NCBI RefSeq assembly: GCF_000146185.1
Contig: NC_012778.1
Location: 1,619,001-1,683,000, forward strand
Direction: 5' to 3'
Length of the DNA: 64,000 bases
Source: [Eubacterium] eligens ATCC 27750
Lineage (GTDB): Bacteria > Bacillota > Clostridia > Lachnospirales > Lachnospiraceae
Under the pieces are notes generated by a model. It had not been told where the DNA came from. It made no database searches and saw only the letters and a list, made by a program, of their open reading frames with translations. This document shows positions 44,202 through 54,875 of this stretch, piece after piece (position 1 is the first letter of the stretch; each line of letters begins with the position of its first letter). Made by a program: the position numbers and the translations under genes.

Positions 44202-45593
44202 TCAATGTGAATTAACATAATCGCTGGCTTCTTTATAATATCCGCTAGTCGAATAATCATCCACAATATACTTATAGTATTTCTTTGCATCATCAGTCTT
44301 TGCTAATGCTACATATGACTTAGCCGCATAATAAGCTGAATCTGCACTGTTATTACATTTGTATGCTTTGACAAGATTCTCTGCCGCAACTTCATAGTTG
44401 GACTTATAATACTCTGTCATTCCTGTGTTATAGAAATTCTGTGCTGCTGATGGAAGTGTAGCCGTAGCAATTGTATTATACAATGCCTTAGCCGAATCAC
44501 TTGGAAGCGCACTGACATCTATATCAACAAGCTTGTCTGCAGCATCAGCAGGCTTGTTAGCAATATAAGCACTCGCAGCCTCTATTACTGCTACCAGCAG
44601 CTTGTTGCTTCCTTCTGTTCCATTAACTACACCAAGCTGCTGCTCAAGAGCATCTCTTTGTGATTTTACATCTTCAAGCTCCTTCTGCATTGAATTAAGT
44701 TCAACATTGCCAGATGACAACTGCTCGCTATACTCCTGAAGGCTCTTCTTGTAATCCTGTGTAAGTCCCTTATTTCTTGCCGGGACAATAAGGAACCATA
44801 TAAGTGCTGCACCAATAACAACACCAACAAGCACATTTATTATTGTAATTGCACCATTGCTTGGCTCTTTATAAGATGATCTTGGAAGAATAACATCATT
44901 ACCACTAAGAGGCTTTTTATCGATGTCTTTTTCCTTTCTCTTTGGCAGAAATGCTGATGAACTCTCTGCTTTCTTTATTGCAATTTTCTCATCTATTTCC
45001 TTCTTATACAGCTGTGCAAGCGTATTGTTCTTATCTATTGCAAGAACCGCATTGAGAAGTTTTCTTGCTCTTGCCAGTTCATCCTGCTTGATATATATAA
45101 GTGCCAGTAACAAATGTGCTTTTATAAGCTGAGGATTATTAGCCACAACCTTTTTTAACTGTATAACAGCCATATCAAGATTGCCATCTTTTGCGTATTT
45201 CAAAGAAAGGTTATATTTCTTTATTGTGCCTGTTATCATCTCAAATCTGTTCTGGTTAGTCTGTATCTTCTTAATATATGCACCCGCAACATTATCCTCT
45301 GGTGCAAAATTCTTGCTCACAACCCACTGACTGAGTGCTTCTACAACATCTCCCATTTCACAGTAAACAAGACCTAAAAGATTTCTTGCATTTGTATTAT
45401 ATTTATTAACCATAAGACTTATTTTAAGGCTCTCTACAGCACCTGTTAAGTCTCTTACGCGTGCCTTATACAATCCTGAATTATAATATGCATCTGATAC
45501 TCTTGCTGTCTTTTTATAGACTCTTACATCCTCACCACATTTAGGGCATGTATCATTCTCAGAAAGAAGGCTTCCACATTTAAAGCATCTCAT
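44202..45593 (-). CDS. Membrane TPR protein with N-terminal zinc ribbon
   Basis: The 463-residue protein starts with a zinc ribbon (CFKCGSLL and CPKCGED). TPR-like helical repeats follow at about 35-200, then one membrane helix (about 243-265), a coiled coil (about 270-315) and more TPR repeats to the end. It probably bridges cytosol and outside as a scaffold. Its partners are unknown. The ATG at 45593 has AGGGG eight bases away and directly begins the ribbon. A GTG three codons earlier is the longer option. It is the last gene of the folC-YfhO run. Confidence 0.8.
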   Translation of the reverse strand: MRCFKCGSLLSENDTCPKCGEDVRVYKKTARVSDAYYNSGLYKARVRDLTGAVESLKISLMVNKYNTNARNLLGLVYCEMGDVVEALSQWVVSKNFAPEDNVAGAYIKKIQTNQNRFEMITGTIKKYNLSLKYAKDGNLDMAVIQLKKVVANNPQLIKAHLLLALIYIKQDELARARKLLNAVLAIDKNNTLAQLYKKEIDEKIAIKKAESSSAFLPKRKEKDIDKKPLSGNDVILPRSSYKEPSNGAITIINVLVGVVIGAALIWFLIVPARNKGLTQDYKKSLQEYSEQLSSGNVELNSMQKELEDVKSQRDALEQQLGVVNGTEGSNKLLVAVIEAASAYIANKPADAADKLVDIDVSALPSDSAKALYNTIATATLPSAAQNFYNTGMTEYYKSNYEVAAENLVKAYKCNNSADSAYYAAKSYVALAKTDDAKKYYKYIVDDYSTSGYYKEASDYVNSH

Positions 45594-45608
45594 AATGTCC
45601 ACCCCTCA

Positions 45609-45752
45609 CTATTTATCCGAATTCTTTCCACCAAGTATCTGCGATATCAAATCCGTAATATCCGGAACATCATTGTTATATATTGCATCCTCTGCGTCTT
45701 CTACTTCAAGACTTGGCTGAAACTTCTGTATCTCTTCATCAAAATTAATCAT
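45609..45752 (-). CDS. Small acidic 47-residue protein
   Basis: A short frame of 47 residues (starting MINFDEEIQKF) overlaps the end of folC by eight bases and is followed 15 bases later by the TPR gene. AGGA precedes its ATG at a workable distance. The protein is acidic with a short hydrophobic helix-like end (DITDLISQILGGK). No family is recognised. Position and coupling argue that it is translated. Confidence 0.6.
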   Translation of the reverse strand: MINFDEEIQKFQPSLEVEDAEDAIYNNDVPDITDLISQILGGKNSDK

Positions 45753-47028
45753 GATTATTTTCCTTTCTTTCTAATGCACGGACAACATCACCCACAAGAT
45801 ACAATGAACCTGTTGCAAACATAAGTCCATTATCCCATTCATGTATGACTCTGTCCACACTGTCAGATATTTCTATAGAAATCCCCGATAAATACACTTC
45901 AAATGTCTGTTTTATAATCTCCGAAGAAAGCCTTCTCGCACCTCCTGTCATCGTAACATATATATGTTTGAAGTGTTTACATTCACACAATATCTTTATC
46001 ATCTGTTCATAATTCTTATCACTTACCACTGAAAAAAGCAATGTGGCATCAGATAATTCTTCGCTTTCATAAAGGCTGTTCACAGAATCCACAAAGCTCC
46101 TTATCCCCTGCGGATTATGTGCCCCATCAACATACAAATTCTCCTTAACCGGTTCCATTCTTCCTGCCCAGTGAGTTTTGCTGACAGCTTCTTTTGTTAG
46201 TCTGTCATCCAGTTTCACACCTGAATCTTTAAGAACTGCACATACAGTAAGTGCAATACTTGCATTCTCAATCTGGTATAAGGCATTAGTAGCCAGTCTG
46301 AAGCAATCATTCTTATAATACTCATTATGAATTAAAAAATCAATATTACCATATGTATTTTGCTTAAGTTCATAAGAATTCTCATCCAAAACAATGCATG
46401 CACTTGAATTATCAGATGCAATTTCTTTTATTACATTTGCAGCATGCTTGTCCACACCGCTGCACACTACCGGTATTCCAGGCTTTATTATTCCTGCTTT
46501 CTCTGTTGCAATCTTTTCTATTGTATCTCCTAATATTGCAGTATGTTCAAGTGATATTGTTGATATAACAGATATAAGTGGCTGTTTTACTGCATTAGTG
46601 GCATCCAGTCTTCCTCCAAGTCCTGTTTCCATAACAACATAATCAACATTCTGCCTGTTATAATAATATACTGCCATTCCAAAAAGATAATCAAAATATG
46701 CCAGTTCACCACTATGATGTTCTTCAACATATTCATATGCTTCTACAAAATCTTCTTTAGAAATCATTTCATTGTTAATTCGTATTCTCTCCCGGACATC
46801 TACAAGATGAGGAGATGTAAAAAGGCCTGTCTTATAACCGTTTTCCTGAAGAATCTGCGCTATATATGCACAAACAGATCCCTTTCCGTTAGTTCCTGCA
46901 ACATGTATGATATTAAGCTTTTCTTCCGGATTATTCATATCCCTCAACAGTATTTCTGCGCGCTGTACACCTGAAGATGAAGCGAACTGTCCTATACTGT
47001 TAAGTCTGTCTATAATTTCATCATACAT
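45745..47028 (-). CDS. folC: Folylpolyglutamate synthase / dihydrofolate synthase
   Basis: FolC adds glutamates to folates (and in some species makes dihydrofolate) using ATP. The 427-residue Mur-ligase-fold protein has the P loop GTNGKGSVCAYI near 44-55, the METGLGGRLDATN segment and the VDGAHNPQG C-domain motif. Length is normal. It is in a same-strand run with the coiled-coil gene 13 bases upstream and the small acidic gene overlapping downstream. Confidence 0.95.
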   Translation of the reverse strand: MYDEIIDRLNSIGQFASSSGVQRAEILLRDMNNPEEKLNIIHVAGTNGKGSVCAYIAQILQENGYKTGLFTSPHLVDVRERIRINNEMISKEDFVEAYEYVEEHHSGELAYFDYLFGMAVYYYNRQNVDYVVMETGLGGRLDATNAVKQPLISVISTISLEHTAILGDTIEKIATEKAGIIKPGIPVVCSGVDKHAANVIKEIASDNSSACIVLDENSYELKQNTYGNIDFLIHNEYYKNDCFRLATNALYQIENASIALTVCAVLKDSGVKLDDRLTKEAVSKTHWAGRMEPVKENLYVDGAHNPQGIRSFVDSVNSLYESEELSDATLLFSVVSDKNYEQMIKILCECKHFKHIYVTMTGGARRLSSEIIKQTFEVYLSGISIEISDSVDRVIHEWDNGLMFATGSLYLVGDVVRALERKENNHD

Positions 47029-47041
47029 TGTTTCATCCTTC

Positions 47042-48571
47042 CTATGTGCAGTCTATGGCAGTAATTCTATGTTCTTTATAGCTTATCACTGCTATCCTTC
47101 TGCCACCTGTATATGCTTTTATCTGCTCTGCATCTCCTACCGCAAGCATTGTATCCGAATCATGTGCTTCCTTAAGAATTTCTTCAATATTTCTTAATTC
47201 TTCTCTGCTAAATTTTCTGACAGCAGTCTCAAACACAGCATCCTCAAATGTAAACTTAAAGAAAAAAGCACTCCATTTTAATTTAAGTGCTTGTGCTCTT
47301 CTTAATGTCTGTTCTTTAACTATATTCTTAAAATTTGCTGTATTTTCACGCTTTTCTTCAGTCCTTCTTTTTGATTCCTCATATTCTCTTTCTATATCAC
47401 GCAGCTTCTTTTTCTTTTTTTCACAATCCTCCTGGTTTCTGTCAAGCTCTCTCTTAGTTTCATTGACATCTGCGTAATACCGTCTGGATTCTTCCTCTGT
47501 CTTTCTATTTTTTATATAATCATCCTTAACAACTTCGAGCTTCTGGAATTCACTCCGGATTTCATCATACTTTAACATTGCAGTCTCGTATTTCTCTGTC
47601 ATATCATTAAGCCTTGACAGCTTATTTTCTTCATCCCTGATGCATCTGTCCAGTTCCTTCTCTGCCTTGTCCATCTGCTGGCACATAAGCATATACTCTT
47701 TCTCAGTCTCATCAGTTACTGTTTTTTCATCCGCTGGGATATATGATGGCATCAGATCGACAGGTACATAAAATTTCTTATCACCTGATTTGCTTATCTT
47801 CCACACATATCTGACAGCCTGCATTTTGGAAATCCTGGTCATACTCTTTAGTGCCTGATAAAATGTTTTTATCTCTGCTTCTGGCGTTTTAAATGCCTCA
47901 AAGCCAAGAAGCTTTATAACTGCCTCTAACTTCGCTGTGCTTCTCTGTTTTTTTAGCGCATCAATAATACCCTCACCATTGAATTTCTCTGGCATAAGAG
48001 TTTTCTGAACCTGTCTCTTGACATCCATAGATGCCATGCCAAGCCTTCTCCCTATCTGCTCTGCATACTCCTTTTTCTGTAATGCATCAAGATTCCTTAA
48101 CTGACTCATGATATTACTTAAAAAGGCATTGTTATATCTTATGCTTATTTCCTCTATTTTATGAGCCGGTGACATATATTTGTTAATCATATACACAGAT
48201 GCCGCCTCATCAATTATTGACTTTGACACTATTTCAAATGTACTTTTCTGATTATCTTCTTCTTTAGGTATAACCGGAGTCATAAGGCACAGCCTGTCCC
48301 ATAACATTTTTTTTAGCTGTATCCTGTCTACTGCCTTATATTTTAATGTATCGTCTCTTACAAGGTCAGAAACTTTCTTTATCTCATAATCTATAGAATT
48401 CTTTATTCCTATGCTCTCCGTGAATGCATTGGCAACATCAGCAAGCACATTTATAAGTCTGTGCCCTGTCTCTTTAACTGCATTAGGAATGTTGACATTA
48501 TCAATAAGTGCTATCTGCATACGAATTTCATCATCCGTCATATTGTCCATTTCTGAGATTATATCTGCCAT
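47042..48571 (-). CDS. Uncharacterised protein with long central coiled coil
   Basis: The 509-residue protein has a helical N-terminal half (about 1-285) and a long, highly charged coiled coil (about 300-415). A compact C-terminal region (about 425-509) ends VISYKEHRITAIDCT. There is no signal, membrane span or nucleotide-binding motif. I do not recognise it. GGAGAAAT precedes the ATG. It lies between the PIG-V-like gene and folC with short gaps, so it is in the same operon, which does not suggest a function. Confidence 0.75.
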   Translation of the reverse strand: MADIISEMDNMTDDEIRMQIALIDNVNIPNAVKETGHRLINVLADVANAFTESIGIKNSIDYEIKKVSDLVRDDTLKYKAVDRIQLKKMLWDRLCLMTPVIPKEEDNQKSTFEIVSKSIIDEAASVYMINKYMSPAHKIEEISIRYNNAFLSNIMSQLRNLDALQKKEYAEQIGRRLGMASMDVKRQVQKTLMPEKFNGEGIIDALKKQRSTAKLEAVIKLLGFEAFKTPEAEIKTFYQALKSMTRISKMQAVRYVWKISKSGDKKFYVPVDLMPSYIPADEKTVTDETEKEYMLMCQQMDKAEKELDRCIRDEENKLSRLNDMTEKYETAMLKYDEIRSEFQKLEVVKDDYIKNRKTEEESRRYYADVNETKRELDRNQEDCEKKKKKLRDIEREYEESKRRTEEKRENTANFKNIVKEQTLRRAQALKLKWSAFFFKFTFEDAVFETAVRKFSREELRNIEEILKEAHDSDTMLAVGDAEQIKAYTGGRRIAVISYKEHRITAIDCT

Positions 48572-48598
48572 ATATTTCTCCTTACCATACTGGTTTTA

Positions 48599-49753
48599 TT
48601 ACATAAGCCAGCAGTCAGAATTATACCACAGGAATAAAAGATAAATTTCAATTATCACAAGTATGCCTGTAATCACCCATCTTACAACTTTATTGAATCT
48701 TGAAAGAATATCATACATACCGACAAATACCACATAAGTTCCAAATGTAAACCTGCATGTACTCATAACATGTGATGTAAGCGGAACAAGTAATGAGATT
48801 ATCCCAAATACTGCCATCGCATAATATTTTCTAAAGAACATATATCCGTACAAAATAAGTATTGCTACACAAAACCATCCCATATATGTATATCTTGGTT
48901 CTATCTGCCCTGTACACGATTTCCAAAGCACTCCCACAACAGGAAAATACTCATCATCTCTCCATGCAATCTGTACATTTTTATAAGCCCATGCATCTCC
49001 ACAGAAGAAATTAAGGAATGTCATATAGCTGAACGCCCCAAACGGACATATTAGTACTGCAAATATTTTACCGGGATTCTTAAACATGGTTACAACAAAG
49101 TCTTTTATGCGGCCCAGACTTATCTTATCGCCTTCAATATCTATATACAACTGCACAACCAGTGCAAATACCAGTATACATCCCACTATTCTTGTTGCAC
49201 TTGAACACGCTGCCATTACTCCTGCCAGAACATATTTCTTTTCTGACAGAAAGTAGAAAAACAGCACAATAAACATTATAAACATAGCTTCTGTATATAC
49301 AGACGCTCCGTAAAATGTATATGGCGCCATAAACATAAGCACCGGCATAAGAAACTCATATCCATCCTTAATATCTGTCTGCTTCTTAAGTCCCTTTACT
49401 GCAAAAAATGCAGCTATAATACTACATACATTTGAAACAATCATTCCAATAACATATGTGTTAATCAATCCACCTGTTATTGTCTTAAAGATCATGCATG
49501 CAATCACATACAATGGAAAAAATGCCCAGTTAGCCTGAGGATCCGTATCAGTAGGGTAAGTATATCCATTATTGATAATATATGCGTATTTCTTGGCATC
49601 CCATTCATTCATAAGAAAGATAAATGACCTGTTTGTACCCATTATGCCATTATATACTGGCACCATTACTAACATAATCAGTCGTGATATCGCAAATATT
49701 ATTAATATTTTAAGCAACAGCTTAAAATTATCATTATCCTTTAGTCTGCTCAT
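48599..49753 (-). CDS. PIG-V-like membrane mannosyltransferase
   Basis: The 384-residue protein has about ten membrane helices and the signature of PIG-V (GPI mannosyltransferase 2) relatives: NEWDAKKYAYIINNGY with the catalytic-type Asp, and NWAFFPLYVIACMIF. Such bacterial proteins are thought to transfer sugars from lipid carriers outside the membrane. The acceptor is unknown. It starts nine bases after the YfhO gene stops, so the two likely act on the same surface polymer. Confidence 0.82.
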   Translation of the reverse strand: MSRLKDNDNFKLLLKILIIFAISRLIMLVMVPVYNGIMGTNRSFIFLMNEWDAKKYAYIINNGYTYPTDTDPQANWAFFPLYVIACMIFKTITGGLINTYVIGMIVSNVCSIIAAFFAVKGLKKQTDIKDGYEFLMPVLMFMAPYTFYGASVYTEAMFIMFIVLFFYFLSEKKYVLAGVMAACSSATRIVGCILVFALVVQLYIDIEGDKISLGRIKDFVVTMFKNPGKIFAVLICPFGAFSYMTFLNFFCGDAWAYKNVQIAWRDDEYFPVVGVLWKSCTGQIEPRYTYMGWFCVAILILYGYMFFRKYYAMAVFGIISLLVPLTSHVMSTCRFTFGTYVVFVGMYDILSRFNKVVRWVITGILVIIEIYLLFLWYNSDCWLM

Positions 49754-49761
49754 TTAATGCC

Positions 49762-52479
49762 TCATTTCACTATTATGTGGTAAATAGCAGATGGAATAGT
49801 TGTTACTGCCGGAACAGCAAACATTGCAACTACTATTACTGCAAATAAACCAATATATATATATTCCGCACACTTTTTAGCCCATACCGGAACATTTATT
49901 TTTCTGAAACGATTAATTACAAGGCAGGCAATTATTGTTATAAGGGTGAACATTGTAATCATCATTCCTGTATTCTTTCCCTTTGGAACAAATGTAAAGG
50001 CAACCGTATTCTCTCCTGTCTGAAGCTGCACTCCCGTAAATAATCCGGCAACCTCTTTTGTCTTTACTATCCTACCGTTCACAGTAACTTTCCAGTTATC
50101 ACTGTGAATTACAGGAATAAGGGCATAATTATTAGTTCCATCTCCATTTATATTAACAGTCAGTGTATTATCAGTATATGAAACCTCTGTCTGTTTATCC
50201 GGCTCTGAAAATTTTGCACAAAGGCTTTCCATTTTATTCATATTAAGACATCCTACTGTTATCCTGCTCTGCTTCATATATTTCGTCTTGTCATACTCTA
50301 CCTTTATCTCAACTTCTTCATTTTCAAATATGCCAAGATATAAAAGATTGTTATTATAATCTGTAAAATATGCAGTGTTTTTAACATCTCCAAGCGTTGG
50401 TACAAGTACAGCTTCTCCATTAACATAAACATGCATGCTGCTGTCTAAAGCTGATGCATTAGCATCTGCATTTGGCTTTTTAATATCAGCTATACTCATA
50501 TACAATGCACTTCTGTCACCAACAGAAATTGTCATTGTATTAATATTACCTGTATTGGCACTCTCTGGATATATCCTTGTAACAAGTGATTCACTATCGC
50601 CTGTCATTGCTTTATAAAATCTGTTATGATAAGTTATCCAGTCAACATTAGTCATATCCAGCTTGCTGAAACTGTCATCAATGCAGAATCCAAATGGCAG
50701 AGTATAGTTATTACTATACAGGCTGTAATCGCCTTCCTTTTTTTTCAGTGTAAAAAGATTACTGTCAAGCTCATTGATATTGACTGCCTCTGTCACATGG
50801 AGGATAGAATTAGTAAACACGGTTCCACCCGAATCTAACAGCCAGAGGAAATACTTTGAATATCCCCATTTTTTAGCATAGCTTTGTGTGTCATTCTGGA
50901 GAGCAGCTGTAAAACTTGATAATGCACCCCTTCTTAATATAAGCGGATAATTAGCATTAAGACTTATATCAGGATTTACGATTCTGTCAGTTGCAGACTC
51001 ATCTATATCAAGACTGTCTGATACATTATTGGCATACTGCACATAATCTCCAATCTGGTAATCTTCATATGTATAAAATTTCGGAGGTCCTATAAGAGCA
51101 TAAGCGCCAATAAAAAGTTCCACAATCATTATTGATATTAAAGACTTAGGATTAAATTTATGTTTCTTCCCTGTAATCATTAACATATAAATAATGAACA
51201 TAGCCACAAATACTATTGTAAAAAATGCAAGCGCTTTCATCTCATTATTAACCGGAAGAATATTATATATCATCACATATACGGCACTTGCAATAACTGC
51301 AAATATCCCCTGTCTGATATAAGCAACTGTTTTCAACGGCTCATTAATAAACATTCTTTCAGAATATCCTGCTGCAATGCATATGAGTGTAAATGCTATT
51401 ATAAAGCCATTCCTTAATGTATATCCGTTATATGAACCAAAATGCCACATAAGATTAGCAGCTTCCATAATAACAGGTCCCAACGCTACAACCAGCATTG
51501 CCACAACATATATTAATTCTTTCCTGTCTTTTCTGTATTTCCTGATTCCTGTTACTATAACAGCAATTACAAATGCCAGTCCATATAACATCATCCATCT
51601 CTGAAGTGCCGCCATTGCTCCATCTGTCACTACTGAGCTTGTCACCCACCCAATATACTGTGACAGAATGCCTTTCCCGGCACCACCTCTTTGTGATGAT
51701 GACAGCTGTGCAAATACAGGCACTAACACAAAAGCCGACAGACCTATTCCGCCAAATGTTCCTATCCCGGCATTCCATGCAGTTTCCTTCCACCTGTTCT
51801 TTTCCTGCATAAGAATCATTCTGATGCCACATATAAGGAAAATATATATAACTGCCATCGCACTTAAGTAATAATTAATTATAAAACTTAACGCAATCAT
51901 ACATATATAAAACATTTTTTTACCTGTTTCAACCATGTGGTCATATGCCATTATAACAATTGGAAATATTGCAACTATATCCATCCACGGTGTAAAACAT
52001 GAGCCATATAATATTACATATCCGCAGAATGCATACATACACGAATATGCAACCTTTAAACCGTATATAAGATTATTATATTTCTTATTAATCAGAGAAT
52101 ACATGGCAATTGACATAAACACCATTTTTACTATTGTAAGTATGGATATACTCTCTAATATGTAATTTCTTGGAATAACATATAATAACAGATTAAATGG
52201 TGTCAGCATACTGAATGCAGATATACTCATTGACACATTTGTTCCAAGTCCTGTATACCAGTCAAACCACAACGATGCTTTTCCATGCATCCAGTCCCAT
52301 AAATGCGCATATAAAGGTGCAACCTGCTGCATATTGTCAAAATAATCTATACGTTCATTTCCAAACGGCCATATACCTTTAAGAATAAGAATAACAACCA
52401 TAACAAGACATGTAATAATCCCTGGCATGGCATATGGTTTGATTTTCCCTAAAATTGTTTTAAATTTTGACTTCTTCAT
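49762..52479 (-). CDS. YfhO-family membrane protein (probable glycosyltransferase)
   Basis: The 905-residue protein matches YfhO. It has about a dozen membrane helices in the first 470 residues, a large outside domain (about 480-855), and two helices near the C-terminus. It contains the early DYFDNMQQVAP segment with acidic residues typical of GT-C enzymes. In Bacillus and Listeria YfhO glycosylates lipoteichoic acid. The same is possible here but not shown. It is followed by the PIG-V-like gene. Confidence 0.9.
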   Translation of the reverse strand: MKKSKFKTILGKIKPYAMPGIITCLVMVVILILKGIWPFGNERIDYFDNMQQVAPLYAHLWDWMHGKASLWFDWYTGLGTNVSMSISAFSMLTPFNLLLYVIPRNYILESISILTIVKMVFMSIAMYSLINKKYNNLIYGLKVAYSCMYAFCGYVILYGSCFTPWMDIVAIFPIVIMAYDHMVETGKKMFYICMIALSFIINYYLSAMAVIYIFLICGIRMILMQEKNRWKETAWNAGIGTFGGIGLSAFVLVPVFAQLSSSQRGGAGKGILSQYIGWVTSSVVTDGAMAALQRWMMLYGLAFVIAVIVTGIRKYRKDRKELIYVVAMLVVALGPVIMEAANLMWHFGSYNGYTLRNGFIIAFTLICIAAGYSERMFINEPLKTVAYIRQGIFAVIASAVYVMIYNILPVNNEMKALAFFTIVFVAMFIIYMLMITGKKHKFNPKSLISIMIVELFIGAYALIGPPKFYTYEDYQIGDYVQYANNVSDSLDIDESATDRIVNPDISLNANYPLILRRGALSSFTAALQNDTQSYAKKWGYSKYFLWLLDSGGTVFTNSILHVTEAVNINELDSNLFTLKKKEGDYSLYSNNYTLPFGFCIDDSFSKLDMTNVDWITYHNRFYKAMTGDSESLVTRIYPESANTGNINTMTISVGDRSALYMSIADIKKPNADANASALDSSMHVYVNGEAVLVPTLGDVKNTAYFTDYNNNLLYLGIFENEEVEIKVEYDKTKYMKQSRITVGCLNMNKMESLCAKFSEPDKQTEVSYTDNTLTVNINGDGTNNYALIPVIHSDNWKVTVNGRIVKTKEVAGLFTGVQLQTGENTVAFTFVPKGKNTGMMITMFTLITIIACLVINRFRKINVPVWAKKCAEYIYIGLFAVIVVAMFAVPAVTTIPSAIYHIIVK

Positions 52480-52527
52480 ACAAAATCTGCCTTTCCTTAC
52501 TATTTAATAAAATCTGTCATTTCCAGA

Positions 52528-53091
52528 TTACTCTTCATCCAGACTTATGCTATAAAGTATATATGTCATGTTATCGGACTTAAACTTTACTGTTAAAAGT
52601 TCCCCTCCATCAACATGCCCTATCTTAAGCTCTGTCTTTCCTGCTTTATCTATACTTCCTATCAGCATATCATTCACATATACCTTAATATCTTCTGCGT
52701 CATAATCAGCATTATTATACTCAGTAATATCACATACCAGTTTTACACTATCAGAAGATTTTTGGGGTATATAGTACAGATATGAATCATTTGCTGTATT
52801 TTTCGTTCCATCATATCTCTTACTTTTCTGCCAGCCCTGTCCCTTACGGCTGCATACATTACTTAATTCATTTCCATTACGGTCTTTATGTTCCGTACAA
52901 TATTCTGTTGTTCCATAACTATATGATAATTTCCCATATCCAGGCCAGTCTGTAAGTTCATGTGTTAAATAATACATCCTGTATTCTGTTCCAACCTTTG
53001 GATTCTTCCCCCACCATAACACTGTAATATAAAAAACAACAAGCACTACACATACCATGTACAGTAAAACTCCTGCTATATTCTTTCTCAT
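52528..53091 (-). CDS. Membrane-anchored extracellular protein of unknown function
   Basis: The 187-residue protein has one N-terminal membrane helix (about 5-26) that could be an uncleaved signal. The outside part is rich in Tyr and Asn with two cysteines that could pair (TEYCTEH, SNVCSRK) and a beta-rich end. No family recognised. The ATG at 53091 has GGAGG five bases upstream. The longer frame start would overlap that site. It heads the YfhO-PIG-V run, so a role in the same envelope pathway is possible. Confidence 0.72.
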   Translation of the reverse strand: MRKNIAGVLLYMVCVVLVVFYITVLWWGKNPKVGTEYRMYYLTHELTDWPGYGKLSYSYGTTEYCTEHKDRNGNELSNVCSRKGQGWQKSKRYDGTKNTANDSYLYYIPQKSSDSVKLVCDITEYNNADYDAEDIKVYVNDMLIGSIDKAGKTELKIGHVDGGELLTVKFKSDNMTYILYSISLDEE

Positions 53092-53118
53092 ACAGACCTC
53101 CATTTTTATACTTCTACA

Positions 53119-53146
53119 ATCATATAATATAAATCATTTTTCGCAA
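53119..53146 (-). promoter_or_regulatory. Possible promoter of the YfhO-folC operon
   Basis: TTGCGA (53146-53141), 16 bases, TATGAT (53124-53119), about 28 bases before the first gene. Confidence 0.45.
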
Positions 53147-53155
53147 TCTGCCAAG

Positions 53156-53194
53156 TAAAAAAAGGTTCTACAGACATATTGTCTGCAGAACCTT
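53156..53194 (-). terminator. gdhA terminator
   Basis: 15-bp stem with one non-Watson-Crick pair (53162-53176 with 53180-53194), 3-base loop, followed by TTTTTTT on the minus strand. Confidence 0.92.
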
Positions 53195-53240
53195 ACAATT
53201 AAATCATATTATAAGACAATTATTACATTAAAGCCTGTAA

Positions 53241-54641
<1,401 letters not shown>

Positions 54642-54665
54642 TTACTGCACATCGATTCTAGCGTT

Positions 54666-54694
54666 ATTATATCTGTTCTGGTTAATTTCCGCAA
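54666..54694 (-). promoter_or_regulatory. gdhA promoter
   Basis: TTGCGG (54694-54689), 17 bases, TATAAT (54671-54666), leaving a leader of about 60 bases. Confidence 0.7.
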
Positions 54695-54800
54695 GTTTTT
54701 TATAGCGTTTGCCTATTAACTTTAAGTTATTTGTAATAATATTAATTAAAATAAGCCTATATCTAAGATATGTTGTTTTTCTTGCTTAAGATAATTAAGT

Positions 54801-54829
54801 TTTACTTTTTGATAAAATCATGGTAGAAT
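54801..54829 (+). promoter_or_regulatory. Promoter of the LCP gene
   Basis: TTTACT (54801-54806), 17 bases, TAGAAT (54824-54829), preceded by TGG as an extended -10. The start codon lies about 46 bases on. Confidence 0.6.
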
Positions 54830-54875
54830 GTATTCGTTATTTTTTTATTATCCTAGTGTAATTAAGGAGTGAATT

